A stretch of 64,000 bases of DNA from Desulfonatronum sp. SC1 (lineage in GTDB: Bacteria; Desulfobacterota; Desulfovibrionia; Desulfovibrionales; Desulfonatronaceae): the NCBI RefSeq assembly GCF_003046795.1, contig NZ_PZKN01000006.1, positions 1-64,000 of the forward strand, written 5' to 3'. Position 1 is the first letter of the stretch, and every line of letters begins with the position of its first letter. Shown here in pieces: positions 52,442 through 60,720 of the stretch. Under the pieces are notes generated by a model. That model was not told where the DNA came from. It did not search any database and saw nothing but the letters and a program-made list of their open reading frames with translations. The translations under genes were made by a program, and so were the position numbers.

Positions 52442-53811
52442 GGCCAAGTCCTCTGGCTGTGCGGGCTTTGGCCGTTGCGGGAGGTGAGATTCCAGGCGCA
52501 GAACGGGACCAGCCGACCGTCCGGAGCGGCCACGTGGATGCAGCAGCCCTTGAGCCGCTCCAGATCCAGGGTCCAGGCGTCCTGAAAGGCCATGGCCGTG
52601 ACCGCCAGAGTGCGGCGGGACTGTTGGAGAAAGACGTCCAGGGCACCGGGGATTTGTTGCGCCGATGATGCGGAAGCCTCTTCCATCGGTCTTGGCGCGG
52701 ACCACTGGCGGGCGACCACGTCCACCGCCGTCTGGGCTCCGTCGACCGGGCTGGAGAAGTCCGGGCCGCAGCACGAGCGGGACGGCCCCAGGGAGTGCAA
52801 AACTCCGTCGGGCTGGACCAGAAAGTTGCCGTGGAACGAACAGCGTTCGTGCTCGCATCCCGGAGGGCGCAGATGGTCCATCTGGATTTGGCCGTGGGTC
52901 TGTTTCTCTAAGCCGCGGATGATTTCCGGCAGGGTGATGCGTTGGTTGTCGTCGGGGGGATGGGGATACCGGCCGAAGTAGCTCAACGGCTGGAAATGCA
53001 CGCCCCGGATCGTGGGTACATGCCTTGCTGCGAGCCGGATCAGCCCGCCCAGGTCGTGATCGTTCACGCCGGGCGTCACCGTGGGCACGAGGACCACGCC
53101 CAGCCCTGCCTGCCCGCAGGCCCGTATCGCGGTCAATTTCGTCTCCAGGAGCGGTTGTCCGCGCAAATGGGTGAAGACCGCGTCGTTGGTCCCGTCGAAT
53201 TGCAGAAAGACCCAGGAAACACCGGCATCTCGGAGCGTCCCGGCATACCCGGACTCCCGGGCCAGGCGCAGGCCATTGGTGTTCAACTGGACGTGGGGAA
53301 AGCCGATGCGCCGCGCCAGGGCGATCACTTCCGGCAGATCGTCGCGCATGGTCGGTTCCCCGCCGGAAAGCTGGACCGGAACAGGACCACTTTGCGCAAA
53401 GGCCCGACGGAGGCGCTCGTCCAGGGCGGCGAGATCCGGGTCCGTATCCGCTCCGCCCCCGGAGTCCGCGAAGCAGACCGGACAGCGCAGGTCGCAGCGC
53501 CCGGTGACCTCTACCAGGACCGTGCAGGAGCGTTGGCGGTGCTGGGCGCACAGACCGCAGTCCCAAGGGCAGCCTCGACTTTGGCCTGGGTGATGGGGCG
53601 CGGCGGGCGAGGTGGGCGTCTTGTCCCGCCGCCAGGATTCCAGAGAAGGGCTTCCACGCCAGACGACGGTCTTGAACCAGCCGTGGACCGGGCAGCGCTT
53701 TTCCAGATACGCGTCCTCTCCATCGCCCACGAGCACGGCCGGGAGCGGCCGCAGGCACTCCGGGCAGACGCTGGCGGTCGAAGAGGAAAGAGGGAGCTGA
53801 AGCGGCTTCAT
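52435..53811 (-). CDS. Radical SAM protein of the Mop cluster (TrsS-type)
   Basis: The 458-residue protein has the radical SAM triad C106, C110 and C113 in CDLRCPVCFA, preceded by CPWDCGLCAQHRQRSC at 81-96 and an N-terminal zinc-like CPECL/RCPVHG. This layout is shared with the MJ0619/Tes type of radical SAM enzymes, which alkylate or couple carbon centres. LSGGEPTMRDDLPEV binds SAM. The C-terminal third has more Cys pairs (SCCGPDF, GCCIHV). Relatives are listed as (seleno)protein TrsS; cysteines occupy those sites here. The substrate is unknown. It lies just after the 218-bp element. Confidence 0.85.
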   Translation of the reverse strand: MKPLQLPLSSSTASVCPECLRPLPAVLVGDGEDAYLEKRCPVHGWFKTVVWRGSPSLESWRRDKTPTSPAAPHHPGQSRGCPWDCGLCAQHRQRSCTVLVEVTGRCDLRCPVCFADSGGGADTDPDLAALDERLRRAFAQSGPVPVQLSGGEPTMRDDLPEVIALARRIGFPHVQLNTNGLRLARESGYAGTLRDAGVSWVFLQFDGTNDAVFTHLRGQPLLETKLTAIRACGQAGLGVVLVPTVTPGVNDHDLGGLIRLAARHVPTIRGVHFQPLSYFGRYPHPPDDNQRITLPEIIRGLEKQTHGQIQMDHLRPPGCEHERCSFHGNFLVQPDGVLHSLGPSRSCCGPDFSSPVDGAQTAVDVVARQWSAPRPMEEASASSAQQIPGALDVFLQQSRRTLAVTAMAFQDAWTLDLERLKGCCIHVAAPDGRLVPFCAWNLTSRNGQSPHSQRTWPC

Positions 53812-53833
53812 GGTAATCCCGAGGTTTCAGGAT

Positions 53834-54051
53834 GATCCGGAACCGGCCATGTCCGCCGTCGCCCAACTCTGCACCGGTGTTCGGCGGACACTGGTGCATG
53901 ATTCTTATGCGAACGGCGACTCGAAATGGTGGAGGCCGTATACACTGCAGGCTGTGCGGAGGTTCTCGACATGACGAGCGCGACCAGCCCGGACTCCGAG
54001 TCCTTGCTGATCTGTGCGCCTGGCGACGGCGGACATGGCCGATTCCGGATC
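53834..54051. mobile_element. 218-bp MITE-like element with 30-bp terminal inverted repeats
   Basis: 53834-53863 and the reverse complement of 54022-54051 match at 29 of 30 bases. The interior carries a hairpin around 53871-53899 and no credible gene. It separates the C-GCAxxG-C-C gene from the radical SAM gene in an otherwise tightly packed cluster. No transposase is encoded, so it would need one in trans. Confidence 0.8.
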
Positions 54052-54067
54052 AAAATTTTGCGTGACG

Positions 54068-54553
54068 TCACGAGTATGCTTCCCTGGTCCCCGTGGGATC
54101 CATGCCGTGTTCCTGAAGGATTCCCAGTGTTCTGGCCCATGTCTTGACCAGGAGCCCGCCGCATCGGCTCAGGTCCGGTCGCTGGTTCGGGCCGCCCAGG
54201 ATGTCCTCGCAGCGAATTCCGGGAAAACCGGCGCAGGCCGTTTCGGCGAACCATTCCGAGAGTTCGGTCGTCATCAGGGGCAGACGGTCGTCGGGTTGCT
54301 CCTCGTCACGGCCCTTGCCCGCATGCAGTCCCAGAACACAGGCCGCGCCGGTCAGCACCCCGCAGGTTCCGGAGCCCAGGGTCAAACCGTTGCACAGTCC
54401 GGAGACGGCCCGGACCAGGGTTGGGTTCTCGACAGCTTGCAGTTCGAGCGCCAACAGAACCAAAATCTGACTGCAACAGTATCCCTTGCCGGAGAGACGC
54501 AGCAGGGCGGTTTCCATGTCGTTCATTATCAACGTTTCCTCATGCGGCGTCAT
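54068..54553 (-). CDS. C-GCAxxG-C-C family protein (DVU_1555-type)
   Basis: The 161-residue protein has the family cysteine spacing: GYCCSQILVLLA near the N terminus, LCNGLTLGSGTCGVLTGAACVLGL in the centre, and later FAETACAGFPGIRCEDILGG and SRCGG. The family is thought to be redox-active or metal-binding, often beside selenium or Mo enzymes. ATG 54553 overlaps the methyltransferase end by 14 bases; an internal ATG at 54526 is an alternative start. Confidence 0.85.
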   Translation of the reverse strand: MTPHEETLIMNDMETALLRLSGKGYCCSQILVLLALELQAVENPTLVRAVSGLCNGLTLGSGTCGVLTGAACVLGLHAGKGRDEEQPDDRLPLMTTELSEWFAETACAGFPGIRCEDILGGPNQRPDLSRCGGLLVKTWARTLGILQEHGMDPTGTREAYS

Positions 54554-55286
54554 GAGCCGCGGCGTGTTTCACGGCCAGGAGCATGCAGTACCCTGGCCGC
54601 GTTCCGGAGCATTTCGAACCTGTATTCCATGCCCCGGGGAACCCTTCGCGGTCCAGCCCCGCGAAGATCAATTTGGCCGTCAACTCAGCCAACAGCCGGG
54701 AATGGTCCTCAAAGACGTCCACCCTGAATCCCGCGCGGTTGAACTCATCTCGAAGCCGCGTTTCGGTCATGGCCCCCTGGAAACAATCGCGCGGAGAGTC
54801 GGGACGTGGATGGCCAACAGGTTGCAGAGGTGCTTGCCGAAATGATTGCCGAAAACGCAGATAGATATCCGTGATCAGCAGACGTCCTCCTGGTTTGATC
54901 AGGTCGGCCCATTGGTTCAGGGACGGCCCGGGATCAGGACTCAAGGACAGGACGCATTCGCAAAGCAGCGCGTCGAACAGCCCCGGACGCAACGGCGGAT
55001 GGTTCATGTCCGCCTGGATGTAACGCACGAGGTCGTCCCGGCGGCGGGCCTGGAGCAGGTCTTCGCGACACAGGTCCAAGGCCGTGACGTGCATCCGCCG
55101 TTCGGTCATCAAATGCCGGGCGCTGACGCCCAGCCCGCAGCCCATGTCCAGTATCCGCGACCCCGGCGGCAGGCCGGACAGCTCCAACATCCGCTCGGTC
55201 AGGCCCAGCCCTCCGGGGCGCAGCGTCTCGCCCGCCACACGGCGGAATCCGGCACACCGGTGAAAGGGCGGATCCGGTCTGTCCAT
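54540..55286 (-). CDS. SAM-dependent methyltransferase of the Mop cluster (DVU_1556/TrsM-type)
   Basis: The 248-residue class I methyltransferase has motif I ILDMGCGLGVSARHL, an acidic ribose contact in VTALDLCRE, motif II-like YIQADMNHPPL and IKPGGRLLITDIY. A Cys pair in LLCECVLSLSP is a feature of this family. The substrate is unknown; its strict neighbourhood suggests it modifies something needed by Mop. The gene overlaps both neighbours (1 base upstream, 14 downstream). Confidence 0.85.
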   Translation of the reverse strand: MDRPDPPFHRCAGFRRVAGETLRPGGLGLTERMLELSGLPPGSRILDMGCGLGVSARHLMTERRMHVTALDLCREDLLQARRRDDLVRYIQADMNHPPLRPGLFDALLCECVLSLSPDPGPSLNQWADLIKPGGRLLITDIYLRFRQSFRQAPLQPVGHPRPDSPRDCFQGAMTETRLRDEFNRAGFRVDVFEDHSRLLAELTAKLIFAGLDREGFPGAWNTGSKCSGTRPGYCMLLAVKHAAAHDAA

Positions 55287-55504
55287 TACTTGTCCTCAAG
55301 TAGCTGCTCGACTTCCAACATCTTGCCCAGGGCCAGTTCCTCAAAAACGAGATACATCCGGCACGTCGGGCACCCCGGCAGCTCCAGCTCGAACTCGCTG
55401 CCCATGTACGCGGCCTTGACCGCGCACAGCCGCAACGGTCCGCCGCATTGCCCGCAGGTCCATTCAGCGTACTTTTCGTTTAAATCCGGAAAGCGTTGCA
55501 TCAA
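55286..55504 (-). CDS. Small zinc-ribbon redox protein (DVU_1557-type)
   Basis: The 72-residue protein has two CxxC pairs, WTCGQCGGPL and PGCPTCRMY, separated by about 28 residues, as in a rubredoxin- or zinc-ribbon-like fold. It overlaps the dicluster gene by four bases and the methyltransferase by one, so the ratio of products is probably fixed. Its role is unknown; electron transfer or metal handling in the cluster is likely. Confidence 0.82.
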   Translation of the reverse strand: MMQRFPDLNEKYAEWTCGQCGGPLRLCAVKAAYMGSEFELELPGCPTCRMYLVFEELALGKMLEVEQLLEDK

Positions 55505-57819
55505 CTTTCCTCCTTGACGACCATCCGGTGCATCCAGGCCCGATGCACCCGGTACGTATCCGGCAGCTCGTCCAACGGCTCGTATTCGACCCAGAACGTG
55601 GCATGGCCGATGCGCCGTGATGCAAGCAGGCGACCAGTTTTGGGATCGGTGAAACGCCGTTTGTCCGTTTCCGCGGCGTGAACGACCCGGTGCAGATCAT
55701 CGTCAAGGATGCGGCGGTGATCGACCACGGTTCTTGCGTCGGGTTCCAGCAACAGGAATAGCTTCTGATGCGCCTTGGGCTGAAGCGGCGTGCCGCTGAG
55801 CCGTTCCTTGAGCCGGGCCCGGTTCTGACGGCGATCCGGCAGGTTTGGTCCCTTGCGGATCATGGGCGTGGCGCCGGCGGGCTGGGCCGCGTCCAGGCTG
55901 TCCGGAAACAGCAGGTCCAGCAGATGAAAGACGGGTTTGGCGGAGCGGGACAGGCTGTCCCGGCACATGGCGCAGTAGGCCAGGAAATGTTCCGGAGTCC
56001 GTTCGGTTCGCGTCCGGGCCACCTTTTCGGCCAGGGCCGGGTTGGCTGCGTCCATCAGGCCGCCGAAACCACAGCATTCGGTCAGTTCGCCGCCCAGTCG
56101 CGGTTCTACGAAAGGTTGTTCCAGGGCGTGCAGGATGGTGCGCACCGCCGCGCGGACATCGTTTTGATCCCGGCTCGTGCAGGGATCATGCAGAGCCAGT
56201 GGCGAGGAAGCCGGTTTCGCCGTGCCGGGCAGTCCTTGTTCGACCAAGGTTTCCCAGAGAGAACGCGTCGGTATCTCCGGGGCTGTCTTGCTCAGGACGC
56301 GGCGGCAGGTGGTGCAGCCCAGGATCATCTTCGGTCGGCCCAATTCCTCCCAGGCTTGGCGGATGCGGTCCACGGCCCCGTTCAATAAATCCCGGCGGGC
56401 CGCCCATTGCGCCGGTGCGCCGCAACAGGTCAGCAGAACGCCCACCCCACCTGAAAGCGAGTCGCGCAAATGATCCAGGACGAATCGGACATGCTCAGGG
56501 GAAGAGCCAGCCAATTGGCAGCCGGGGAAAAAACAATATGTGCTGGATGTTTTTTCCGGTTCATGGCTGACCAGGAATTCCTCGTCGGACAGGGCCGCGG
56601 CCTGCTCGCGCAGGGCGAAGTCGTGGGCCGAGCCGGGCATTTTGTTGGTGTGGACCATTTCCTTGCGCGCGGTCATGCAGAATTCGCCCATGTGGAAGTC
56701 ATGGGGGCAGATGGCCGCGCACAGTCCGCAGTTGCTGCATGAGAGGATCATCCGGTTGGCTTGGCGCATGCCCTGGACCACGGAGAGATTGTTGTAGATC
56801 TCCCGAGCCAGTTTTTTCGGGTAGCCCTTGTAGTGCTCCATGAACACGCAGGCCTTGACGCACTCCATGCATTCGCACAGCAGGCAGCGCCGCGCCTCAT
56901 GCACCGCTTCCTCGCCGGAGTATCTCGCGGGGTCGGCCATGGGTTCGGCCGCGGACGACTCAATACCGTCAATGGACGTGAACAAGCGCGTGGGATGCGG
57001 CCCTTCCTTTTCCCGGCCCGCGGTCAGGGATGCGCCCTGAAAAAGGCGCTCCATGGACAGCACGGCCTTGCGTCCGGCCAGGGCCAGGAAAATAGGTGAA
57101 TAGTCGATGAAATTTTGGACGATTCCCCCGGCGAAAATTCTGTCCCTGCTCGTCGCCAGAGAGACCGGATCGGCTGTCTGGGCAAGTTCCCTGGCCCAGG
57201 TGGTCCAGGGATCGTCCAGGCCGACATAGATCGCGTCGACCTGTAGGACCGCAGCTTCCAGAGTATCCAACCCCATGTCCGGGTCCGCCTCGAAAACCAC
57301 GCCCAGGGACCGCAGCATCTCCAGTCCCGCTTCCAGGGCCTGAACAGACAGCAGTGTTTCGGGCAGATTGCAGAGCACCCCGCCCAGAATGGCACCGCCG
57401 TGCTTGAGTGTCACCTCTATGCCCTTGCGCCTCAGGTCGTGCGCGGCCACCAGACTGCTGGGGCCGCTGCCGAAGAGCATCACTCGACGGCCTTTGGAGG
57501 GCAGCAGGAGTTGGCGTGAAGTTGAAGGAACGGCTTCCACCAGAGCCCGCTCCAGTGCCCCGATCCGGATTACCTCGTCCACGTCGCCCCGTCGGCACGG
57601 CGCTTGGCAGGGATGATCGCAGATCCGGGCGAAAATTTCGGACAACGGCATGGTTCGTTCCAAAACCTTGCGCGCTTCGGCAAGCCGATTTTCGGCCATC
57701 AGCCGGGCCATGGACCGGACGTCCACATGCAGCGGGCAGGCGGCCTGGCAATAGGGCGGCTCTTCCTGGATGCACTTGTTTTCCCAGGCGCGCAGTTCAT
57801 GCTGTTCCATGCCGGTCAC
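55501..57819 (-). CDS. Dicluster oxidoreductase: GltD-like nucleotide-disulfide domain fused to ferredoxin and CCG domains
   Basis: The 772-residue protein begins with a GltD/DPD-like Fe-S domain (YCQAACPLHVDV, CDHPCQAPCRRG). A Rossmann domain follows (RVMLFGSGPSSLVAAHDL), then two ferredoxin motifs (CLLCECMECVKAC, CSNCGLCAAICP) and two HdrB-type CCG modules (CFFPGCQLAG...TCCGAP, HDPCTSR...ECCGFGG). The last ~130 residues are unfamiliar. It resembles a flavin-to-CCG electron route that could reduce a disulfide. Relatives are noted beside selenoproteins, sometimes with Sec in the CCG motif; here it is Cys. It follows mop after 111 bases. Confidence 0.85.
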   Translation of the reverse strand: MTGMEQHELRAWENKCIQEEPPYCQAACPLHVDVRSMARLMAENRLAEARKVLERTMPLSEIFARICDHPCQAPCRRGDVDEVIRIGALERALVEAVPSTSRQLLLPSKGRRVMLFGSGPSSLVAAHDLRRKGIEVTLKHGGAILGGVLCNLPETLLSVQALEAGLEMLRSLGVVFEADPDMGLDTLEAAVLQVDAIYVGLDDPWTTWARELAQTADPVSLATSRDRIFAGGIVQNFIDYSPIFLALAGRKAVLSMERLFQGASLTAGREKEGPHPTRLFTSIDGIESSAAEPMADPARYSGEEAVHEARRCLLCECMECVKACVFMEHYKGYPKKLAREIYNNLSVVQGMRQANRMILSCSNCGLCAAICPHDFHMGEFCMTARKEMVHTNKMPGSAHDFALREQAAALSDEEFLVSHEPEKTSSTYCFFPGCQLAGSSPEHVRFVLDHLRDSLSGGVGVLLTCCGAPAQWAARRDLLNGAVDRIRQAWEELGRPKMILGCTTCRRVLSKTAPEIPTRSLWETLVEQGLPGTAKPASSPLALHDPCTSRDQNDVRAAVRTILHALEQPFVEPRLGGELTECCGFGGLMDAANPALAEKVARTRTERTPEHFLAYCAMCRDSLSRSAKPVFHLLDLLFPDSLDAAQPAGATPMIRKGPNLPDRRQNRARLKERLSGTPLQPKAHQKLFLLLEPDARTVVDHRRILDDDLHRVVHAAETDKRRFTDPKTGRLLASRRIGHATFWVEYEPLDELPDTYRVHRAWMHRMVVKEES

Positions 57820-57835
57820 TTTTCTTGGGGATTAT

Positions 57836-57863
57836 GTAGGGGCGGTTCGTGAACCGCCCCTAC
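57836..57863. repeat. Perfect GTAGGGGC palindrome between mop and the dicluster gene
   Basis: A 13-bp perfect stem with a 2-base loop, starting GTAGGGGC and ending GCCCCTAC like the ends of the element at 2961-3081. A second shorter stem lies at 57893-57910. It may mobilise or stabilise the mop mRNA 3' end and reduce expression of the genes after mop. Confidence 0.75.
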
Positions 57864-57930
57864 GACTTATCGCTTTTCTTCCTTTTGCGGGAGCGGGCGC
57901 GAAGGCCCGCCCCCTTTGTCACATCCGTGC

Positions 57931-60660
57931 TTACTTGCCTTGCAGTTTGGCCAGCACCTTCTCCGGACGGGCCGGGAGATGGGTGATGCGTACGCCGCAG
58001 GCGTTACTTATGGCGTTGATGATCGAGACGTGAGGACTGGTCAGGGGAAGCTCGCCGACTCCGGCGGCACCGTAGGGGCCGTCCGGGCGCGGGGACTCGA
58101 TGTAGATCAGCTCCAGATCGTCCGGCACGGTCTTGATGTACGGGAAGCCGGCTCCGACCATGGAAGCGTGCTTCTGGATGTCCTCGAAGTCCTCGGACAG
58201 GGCCAAGCCGATGCCCTGGGCCAGGCCGCCCCACATCTGGCCGTCCACGGCCAGCTTGTTCACGATCTTGCCCACGTCGCCGGCCAGGGTCATCCGATCG
58301 ACCTTGGTCTCGCCGGTGGTGATGTCCACGGTGACCTCGGACATGAACGCGCCGTACATGTAGACCAGGAAGGGCTTGCCCTGTCCGGTGGCCGTGTCGC
58401 AGTCCTTGGCCCCGGCCGCGGACCATTTGCCCTCATACTTGGTGGGCTTGTCCGCGGCTTTCATCTCGGAATAGGTCATGAACCCGCCGCCGGGTTTTTC
58501 CATGGCCTTGACCAACTCTTCGCAGGCCACCCGGATGGCGTTGCCCGTGACCACCTGCTGGCGAGAACCGCCGGAGGGGCCGGAGTTGGGGCACTTGGCC
58601 GTGTTCGGCCAGGTGAAGTTGATCTTCTCCGGCGGAACGCCCATCTTGTGCAGAATTTCATGGGCCGTGCACACGCAGCCGATGTCCGCGCCCTGGCCGT
58701 GATCCTGCCAGGAGGTGTGGATGGTGAAGGTGTCGTCCGGGTTCAGCTCGGCCCAGGCCTCGGAGGAGTCCGGGCCGTCCAGGCCGCAGCCGTAGATGCC
58801 CAGGGAAATCCCGACGCCCTTTTTCAGGGTGTCCGTGGACTCCTTCTTGGCCTTTTCCTTGGCGGCCTGGTACTTGGGACGGAGCTTGTCCAGCAGGTCC
58901 GGCAGGGGGAAAACTTCCGGATCCTGGCCCGTGGGCGTGGTGGAGCCGGGGCGGTAGCAGTTCTTGTAGCGCAGTTCCAGGGGATCCATGCCCAGCTTCT
59001 CGGCCAGCATGTCCATCAGGGACTCGGAAGAGAAAAAGCTCTGGGGAGATCCGTAGGACCGGAACGCCGAGCCCCAGGCGTGGTTGGTGCAAACCGTGCG
59101 CCCGTTGCCGCGGATGTTCGGGATGTTGTAGCCCGCGCCGATGAACTGGGTGCCGCGCATGGTCAGCAGGTCGCCGAACTCGGAATAGGGGCCGTGGTCC
59201 ACGGACCAGTCCGATTCCATGGCCTTCAGCTCACCGTCCTTGGTGGCAGCGAACTTCAGGTTGATCCAGAAGGGCGAGCGCTTGCCGGTATACTGCTGCT
59301 GCTGTTTGTAGTTGTAGCGCAGGAAGGCCGGACGGCCGGTGGCCAGGGCGGCCACGCCCACCAGGGCTTCCATGGTCGGGCTGAACTTGTAGCCGAAGGT
59401 GCCGCCCATGGGGTTGGCCACCAGGGCCAGTTGATCTGCTTCCAGGCCTAAACCCGGAGCGATCATGTACAGGTGCAGATGCACGCCGATGGACTTGGAA
59501 TGGATGTACAGCTTGCCGTCGTCGCCCATGTAGGCAAAGCCCACGTCCGGCTCGATGGGCATGTGCGGCTGGCGCTGCAGGTAGAAGTCGCCCTCCACTG
59601 TAACCATGTTCGAATCGCTGAAGATCGGCGCTGTTTCCTCGCCCTTCACCAGTTGGGTTTCGTAGTAGACGTTGGGGGTGCCGGGGTGGATCTCGATGGC
59701 GTCCTCGGCCATGGCCTCCGGAGCGCTGAGGTAGGCCGGCAGAACTTCCAGGTCCACCTTGACCTTGTCCGCGGCGGCCCGGGCGTTGGCCTCGGTGTCC
59801 GCGCAGACAATGGCGATGGCGTCGCCGTACTGGAAGACCTTCTCGTCGCAAAGGATCGGACGGTCCCAACCATCGCCCTTGTTGGTGGGGAAGGTGATCA
59901 GGCCGGTGATCCGGTTCTTGCCCTTGACGTCCTTGTGGGTCAGCACGCTGTGTACGCCGGGCATCTTCAGAGCCTCGGAGGCGTCGATGCCCTTAAGGTT
60001 GGCGTGGGAGACCTGGGCCTGAACCAGGGCCAGGTGCAGGGCGTTGTCCGGCAGCTTCATGCCCAGATCCGCGCCGTAATCCAGGGTTCCGGTGACCTTG
60101 CCCAGGGCCGTGGGCCGGGGCAGGGAGCTGCCCAGGGCGCTCTGGCCTTCAGGCAGCTTGAATTCCAGTTCCTCGGGCTTCATTTCGCCGCGCAGCACCT
60201 TGGCCGCATCCATGACCGCATCCACCAGAGGCACGTAGCCGGTGCAGCGGCAGGCATTGCGATGCTTCTGAAACCAGTCCCGGACATCCTCGCGGCTGGG
60301 ATTCTGGTTCTGGTCCAGCAAGCCCTTGGCCGAAACGATGAAGCCCGGCGAGCAGAAACCGCACTGGGCGCCGCCATGGACCATCCAGGCCTGTTGCAAT
60401 GGATGCAGGTTGCCCGGCTGGCCCACGCCCTCAATGGTCTCAACCTTGGCGCCGTCATCCACGCGCTTCATCTTGGTCACGCAGGAACGAATGACCTTGC
60501 CGTTCATGATCACGCTGCACGCGCCGCACTGACCCTCGCCGCAGCCGACCTTGGTCCCGGTCAGGCCCATCTGGCCGCGCAGCACGTCGGCCAGGGACGC
60601 GTCCCCGTCCACGACGATGTTGCGCTCCACCCCGTTCACGAAAAACCGTTTCTGAATCAT
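57931..60660 (-). CDS. mop: Molybdenum aldehyde oxidoreductase (Mop, xanthine oxidase family)
   Basis: The 909-residue protein carries [2Fe-2S] ligands C40, C45, C48 and C60 (plant type) and C100, C103, C137 and C139, the same numbers as D. gigas Mop. The molybdopterin domains follow, with GSAFRSYGSPQ, HTSWQDHGQGADIG, GPSGGSRQ and the catalytic glutamate E870 in AAGVGELPL. It oxidises aldehydes to acids with water as oxygen donor, using molybdopterin cytosine dinucleotide, with no FAD domain. It has no signal peptide. It is followed by the maturation genes on the same strand. Confidence 0.97.
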   Translation of the reverse strand: MIQKRFFVNGVERNIVVDGDASLADVLRGQMGLTGTKVGCGEGQCGACSVIMNGKVIRSCVTKMKRVDDGAKVETIEGVGQPGNLHPLQQAWMVHGGAQCGFCSPGFIVSAKGLLDQNQNPSREDVRDWFQKHRNACRCTGYVPLVDAVMDAAKVLRGEMKPEELEFKLPEGQSALGSSLPRPTALGKVTGTLDYGADLGMKLPDNALHLALVQAQVSHANLKGIDASEALKMPGVHSVLTHKDVKGKNRITGLITFPTNKGDGWDRPILCDEKVFQYGDAIAIVCADTEANARAAADKVKVDLEVLPAYLSAPEAMAEDAIEIHPGTPNVYYETQLVKGEETAPIFSDSNMVTVEGDFYLQRQPHMPIEPDVGFAYMGDDGKLYIHSKSIGVHLHLYMIAPGLGLEADQLALVANPMGGTFGYKFSPTMEALVGVAALATGRPAFLRYNYKQQQQYTGKRSPFWINLKFAATKDGELKAMESDWSVDHGPYSEFGDLLTMRGTQFIGAGYNIPNIRGNGRTVCTNHAWGSAFRSYGSPQSFFSSESLMDMLAEKLGMDPLELRYKNCYRPGSTTPTGQDPEVFPLPDLLDKLRPKYQAAKEKAKKESTDTLKKGVGISLGIYGCGLDGPDSSEAWAELNPDDTFTIHTSWQDHGQGADIGCVCTAHEILHKMGVPPEKINFTWPNTAKCPNSGPSGGSRQQVVTGNAIRVACEELVKAMEKPGGGFMTYSEMKAADKPTKYEGKWSAAGAKDCDTATGQGKPFLVYMYGAFMSEVTVDITTGETKVDRMTLAGDVGKIVNKLAVDGQMWGGLAQGIGLALSEDFEDIQKHASMVGAGFPYIKTVPDDLELIYIESPRPDGPYGAAGVGELPLTSPHVSIINAISNACGVRITHLPARPEKVLAKLQGK

Positions 60661-60720
60661 GCTGCTCTCCTTCGTTACAATTGTTGAAGATACGTTTCGT
60701 CGTATCGGAAAGCGCGGTCC

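Noticed and set aside
52442-53899. N-terminal extension making a 935-residue ligase
   Set aside because: The added 486 residues lie opposite-phase over the radical SAM gene, are Arg/Pro/Gly-rich and unlike any domain. The ligase fold begins at ATG 52441 with its own ribosome site.
57916-59451. 511-codon open frame on the plus strand opposite mop
   Set aside because: It is the antisense of mop, whose Fe-S and Mo motifs are complete. The frame is open because of high GC at third positions, and its translation shows no domain.
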